From Crenothrix polyspora (lineage in GTDB: Bacteria; Pseudomonadota; Gammaproteobacteria; Methylococcales; Methylomonadaceae), in contig CAMDOP010000007.1 of assembly GCA_945903675.1 (NCBI GenBank), forward strand, positions 1 to 27,897: 27,897 bases of DNA, written 5' to 3'. The notes beneath the pieces were generated by a model. It made no database searches and was not told the DNA's origin. It saw nothing but the letters and a program-made list of their open reading frames with translations. The position numbers and the translations under genes were made by a program. Shown piece after piece: positions 25,251-27,897 of this stretch (the stretch's first letter is position 1; every line of letters begins with the position of its first letter).

Positions 25251-25281
25251 GCCTTCAATTCACATAATTATTGTTTATAAC

Positions 25282-25313
25282 AAGGGCGAGTAAATTCGCC
25301 CTTATACTTTTTT
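25282..25313 (+). terminator. Intrinsic terminator-like hairpin inside the chemosensory operon
   Basis: AAGGGCGA (25282-25289) pairs perfectly with TCGCCCTT (25296-25303) around a 6-base loop, followed by ATACTTTTTT. It lies 31 bases after the triple CheW stop and 14 bases before the cheB ATG. It could lower expression of cheB, the HEAT gene and cheR relative to receptor and CheW. Confidence 0.65.
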
Positions 25314-25327
25314 AAAGAAAATTGCCT

Positions 25328-26383
25328 ATGATCAAGTTGTTAATTGTTGATGATTCGGCGCTAATGCGCCGTCAACTGGTTTCAGTGTTTGATGCGGAAG
25401 GTGATTTTGAGATTCGTCTAGCGCGTAACGGCAAAGAAGCCGTGCAGGAAAATATAGAGTTCATGCCTGACGTCATTACGTTAGACATTAACATGCCGGA
25501 AATGGATGGACTGACAGCCTTGTCCCTACTCATGGAGCAACGTCCGGTTCCTGTGGTAATGGTGTCATCTTTAACCGAAAAAAGCGCCTTGGCAACGTTC
25601 GAAGCCTTGGCGCTGGGCGCTGTAGATTATGTGACTAAACCTGGCGGTACCATTTCTCTTTCTATCGATGTCATTAAAAAGGACTTGGTCGCTAAGGTCA
25701 GGTCTGCGGCTAGATCTAGACTCAAAATCAGTCGCGAGTCACTGGCTCGAAACCAGCATGAGCCTATACAAGCAAAGCGTGCTTCGGTGGCGGCGCGTCG
25801 TGACATAGCCAATGAAGGCTTGGTCATCGTCGGCGTTTCCACGGGTGGACCGAGTACCTTGGAATGCATACTGCCAAGGTTACCAGAAGATTTTCCGTGG
25901 CCGGTTTTGGTTGTTCAGCACATGCCCGCAAGCTTTACAGGGCCCTTTGCGAATCGAATGAATGCGCTATGCCCGTTACATGTAATTGAGGTCACTCGGC
26001 AGATGGCACTAGAACCCGGCACTATTTATATAGCCAAGGGCGGCGCTGATATTGTGGTGACCAATCGTGGCGGAAAATTGGTCACCATGGCTAGGCCCGA
26101 GAACACCGATTTGTTGTGGCATCCTTCAGTGGAGTTATTGGGTCGCTCAGTGCTGCAACATGTTGATGTGTCGCGAGTCATTGCGGTGATGCTAACAGGT
26201 ATGGGCTCCGATGGTGCTAATGCCTTTACCGAAATTAAGCGGCTAGGTGGTCGTACGATAGCCGAGTCAGAGGAATCCTGTGTGGTATTTGGTATGCCAG
26301 CAGAACTGATTAAGCTTGGCGGCGCTTCGTTAACACTCGATGCACATAAAATCGCTAATCAAATTATCGTTTGGACCCATTAA
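25328..26383 (+). CDS. cheB: Chemotaxis response regulator protein-glutamate methylesterase
   Basis: CheB removes methyl groups from receptor glutamates and deamidates glutamines, and is activated by phosphorylation from CheA. From the ATG at 25328 it has 351 residues. A TTG two codons earlier is in frame, but the ATG aligns with the family start (MIKLLIVDDSALMRR). The receiver domain (1-120) has D8, D9, phosphoacceptor D53 and a K in VTKPGG. A linker precedes the catalytic domain (about 160-348). The triad is S171 in VSTGGPS, H198 in QHMPASF and D295 in GMGSDGA. Both domains are complete. It is followed after 20 bases by the HEAT gene. Confidence 0.96.
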   Translation: MIKLLIVDDSALMRRQLVSVFDAEGDFEIRLARNGKEAVQENIEFMPDVITLDINMPEMDGLTALSLLMEQRPVPVVMVSSLTEKSALATFEALALGAVDYVTKPGGTISLSIDVIKKDLVAKVRSAARSRLKISRESLARNQHEPIQAKRASVAARRDIANEGLVIVGVSTGGPSTLECILPRLPEDFPWPVLVVQHMPASFTGPFANRMNALCPLHVIEVTRQMALEPGTIYIAKGGADIVVTNRGGKLVTMARPENTDLLWHPSVELLGRSVLQHVDVSRVIAVMLTGMGSDGANAFTEIKRLGGRTIAESEESCVVFGMPAELIKLGGASLTLDAHKIANQIIVWTH

Positions 26384-26403
26384 AGGCCAGACTAGGAGAA
26401 GCA

Positions 26404-27027
26404 ATGCCAATAATTAAACACAGTAAGCCAATAATTATCGATATACATGAGCGTGAACGACCACGTGATATGGCTGGACTGATCGCTGAACTGGAACATG
26501 AGAGTCCGATAGCAAGACGTTGGGCTGCGCGCGATTTGGCAGAACACGAGCAATCATCAGAAGCTCTGATAGCAAGATTAAAACGCGAAGCCGATCCCAG
26601 TGTACGTGATGCAATACTGACTACATTAACCAGTCAAGGCAATACTATTGCAGTACAGGGTTTAGTGGACTGTTTGCGTAGCGAAGATGCCGCCTTGCGT
26701 AATGAAGCCATAGAAGTAATGAAACTGTTGCCGGAAGAAGTGGCGCTCATCATGAATAGTTTGCTGACTGACGCAGACTCCGATGTGCGTATTTTCGCGG
26801 TTAATATACTCGAGTCCTTATGCCATGCTCAGGTCGAGACTTGGCTGATCGATGTCATTGAACAAGATGCCCATGTCAATGTCTGCGCCACGGCGGTGGA
26901 TCTACTCGGCGAGGTGGGTACGTCAGCTTCACGCGCTGCCCTTATGCATCTGAAAGCTAAGTTTCCTGATGAACCTTATATTTGTTTTGCCGTCGATCTG
27001 GCTTTAAAACGTATCAGTGAGGATTAA
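26404..27027 (+). CDS. HEAT-repeat protein of the chemosensory operon
   Basis: This 207-residue all-helical protein contains about four to five HEAT / PBS-lyase-type repeats (SPIARRWAARDLAEH, DPSVRDAILTTLTSQG, DAALRNEAIEVMKLLP, DSDVRIFAVNILESL, HVNVCATAVDLLGEVG), a fold used for protein binding. The ATG at 26404 is preferred because AGGAGAA lies at 26394-26400; an in-frame TTG at 26371 would overlap cheB and has no such site. It lies between cheB and cheR, so it probably acts in this pathway, perhaps as a scaffold for the adaptation enzymes or the receptor. No catalytic residues are visible and the partner is unknown. Confidence 0.88.
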   Translation: MPIIKHSKPIIIDIHERERPRDMAGLIAELEHESPIARRWAARDLAEHEQSSEALIARLKREADPSVRDAILTTLTSQGNTIAVQGLVDCLRSEDAALRNEAIEVMKLLPEEVALIMNSLLTDADSDVRIFAVNILESLCHAQVETWLIDVIEQDAHVNVCATAVDLLGEVGTSASRAALMHLKAKFPDEPYICFAVDLALKRISED

Positions 27028-27032
27028 GGCTG

Positions 27033-27887
27033 ATGGGAAAAATTACTATTAGCGATGAAGACTTCCAAAAATTTCGTGAGTTTTTTTATCGTAAAGTCGG
27101 TATACAGTTCGAAGCCACTAAACGCTATTTTGTCGATAAAAGGCTAATTGAGCGTATAGAAGCCACGGGAGCCAAAGATTTCCGCGAATATTTTATGATG
27201 TTGCGTTTTGAAGCCAGCGGACTAGAGTTGCAAACGCTGGTTAACCTAATGACCGTTAACGAAACCTATTTTTTTCGCGAAGAATATCAATTTCAGTGTC
27301 TGGTTAATTCGATACTGGGCGAAGTCACCAAAAACAAGAAAGACAAAAAAGACAAAAAGCCTATTCGAATTTGGTCTATACCGTCTTCTTCGGGTGAAGA
27401 GCCTTATTCCATCGTGATTTATTTGCTAGAACATTGGCCGGACATCGAGCACTGGGATGTAGAAATTATTTCCTCAGACATCGATAGCGAAATTATAAAA
27501 AGTGCAAGGCGCGGTCTTTATTCGGCTCGTTCTGTGCAGTATTTGCCGGTTCATCTACTCAACAAATATTTTAAACCTGTGGCAGGGGGCAGTTATCAGA
27601 TCAGCGAGGATTTACGCTCTGCCGTGGAGTTTACTTGCGTGAATCTGATGGATGCCGACGATATGCGAAATTATCGCAAAGTCGACGTGATTTTCTGCCG
27701 CAATTTGCTGATTTATTTTGACGACCAGTCGCGCAGGCAGGCGGCGGAAACTTTTTTTGATGCGTTAAATCCGGGCGGTTTTGTGTGTCTTGGTCATTCG
27801 GAATCAATGAGCCGAATTTCATCTTTATTCCGGGTACGTAAGTTCCCGGAAGCGATTGTATATCAAAAACCCGGAGAATATTTATGA
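27033..27887 (+). CDS. cheR: Chemotaxis protein-glutamate O-methyltransferase
   Basis: CheR methylates receptor glutamates with SAM and works against CheB. It has 284 residues. The N-terminal helical domain (about 1-85) ends in LVNLMTVNETYFFRE. The SAM-binding domain has WSIPSSSGEEPYSIVIYL, where classical enzymes have a WSAACSTGEEPYS-type motif; then IISSDID, and IFCRNLLIYFDDQSRRQ. A short lysine-rich insert (NKKDKKDKKP, about 101-110) precedes the SAM loop. There is no C-terminal NWETF-binding or TPR extension. The gene starts 5 bases after the HEAT gene stop, and its TGA overlaps the next ATG, so translation is coupled on both sides. Confidence 0.96.
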   Translation: MGKITISDEDFQKFREFFYRKVGIQFEATKRYFVDKRLIERIEATGAKDFREYFMMLRFEASGLELQTLVNLMTVNETYFFREEYQFQCLVNSILGEVTKNKKDKKDKKPIRIWSIPSSSGEEPYSIVIYLLEHWPDIEHWDVEIISSDIDSEIIKSARRGLYSARSVQYLPVHLLNKYFKPVAGGSYQISEDLRSAVEFTCVNLMDADDMRNYRKVDVIFCRNLLIYFDDQSRRQAAETFFDALNPGGFVCLGHSESMSRISSLFRVRKFPEAIVYQKPGEYL

Positions 27888-27897
27888 AACGCATCCT
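27884..27897 (+). CDS. Start of next gene, probably a response regulator (partial)
   Basis: ATGAAACGCATCCT begins inside the cheR stop (ATGA overlap), with GGAGAA at 27873-27878 as ribosome binding site. It encodes MKRIL before the window ends. This is a common opening of CheY-like receiver domains (MKRILVVDD), but five residues cannot prove it. A che gene is expected here. Confidence 0.5.

Noticed and set aside
25322..25327. TTG start for cheB
   Set aside because: It adds only two residues before the ATG that aligns with the family start.
26371..26403. TTG start for the HEAT gene inside cheB
   Set aside because: The ATG at 26404 has a strong AGGAGAA site, and the 11 extra residues show no repeat character.
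1..27897. tRNA/rRNA genes, CRISPR arrays, insertion sequences, prophage genes
   Set aside because: I looked and saw no tRNA or rRNA sequence, no regularly spaced direct repeats, and no transposase, integrase or phage protein.

Overview
The window reads as chromosomal DNA of a moderately AT-rich gammaproteobacterium. It is most likely a methanotroph or methylotroph of the Methylococcales. The main pointer is an archaeal-type cofactor gene pair (a DUF447 protein and an MfnB-like (5-formylfuran-3-yl)methyl phosphate synthase) embedded among ordinary gammaproteobacterial genes (gshA, ispG, ssb, rsmD, cyoE, recQ). Genus level is inference; there is no rRNA or tRNA gene. I saw no insertion sequence, CRISPR array or prophage gene.

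Left part (1-7.8 kb): a truncated Hsp70-family chaperone gene runs leftward off the window. A 339-base divergent spacer separates it from an exported two-domain multicopper oxidase. That gene converges on recQ across a spacer with two hairpins. recQ and gshA are divergent from overlapping candidate promoters, and gshA is followed by a perfect cloverleaf-forming palindromic repeat.

Middle (7.8-18.4 kb): an APS-reductase-type cysH, the DUF447 gene and the mfnB-like gene form a tight same-strand group. They are followed by ispG, ssb, a TPR lipoprotein, and an orphan TacA/DUF1778 antitoxin whose expected toxin frame stops after 12 codons. On the minus strand, a catalytic M16 protease, its non-catalytic partner and rsmD are fused end to end into one operon. 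Divergent from it, cyoE overlaps a TrpD2/YbiB-like gene.

Right part (18.4 kb to the end): a soluble three-PAS NarL-type histidine kinase and a NarL/FixJ response regulator precede a non-standard chemosensory operon. The operon encodes a receptor with no membrane segment, no sensor domain and two complete signalling tips exactly 300 residues apart; a CheW with three CheW domains in one chain; CheB; a HEAT-repeat protein; CheR; and the first codons of a further gene (MKRIL..., probably a response regulator). A hairpin plus T-run lies between the triple CheW and cheB. A NarL-like 7-2-7 inverted site lies in front of the receptor gene. This locus is the most unusual system in the window: adaptation enzymes for a cytoplasmic array built from multi-domain receptor and coupling proteins, perhaps controlled by the adjacent two-component pair. 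CheA is not in the window and would be expected to the right.
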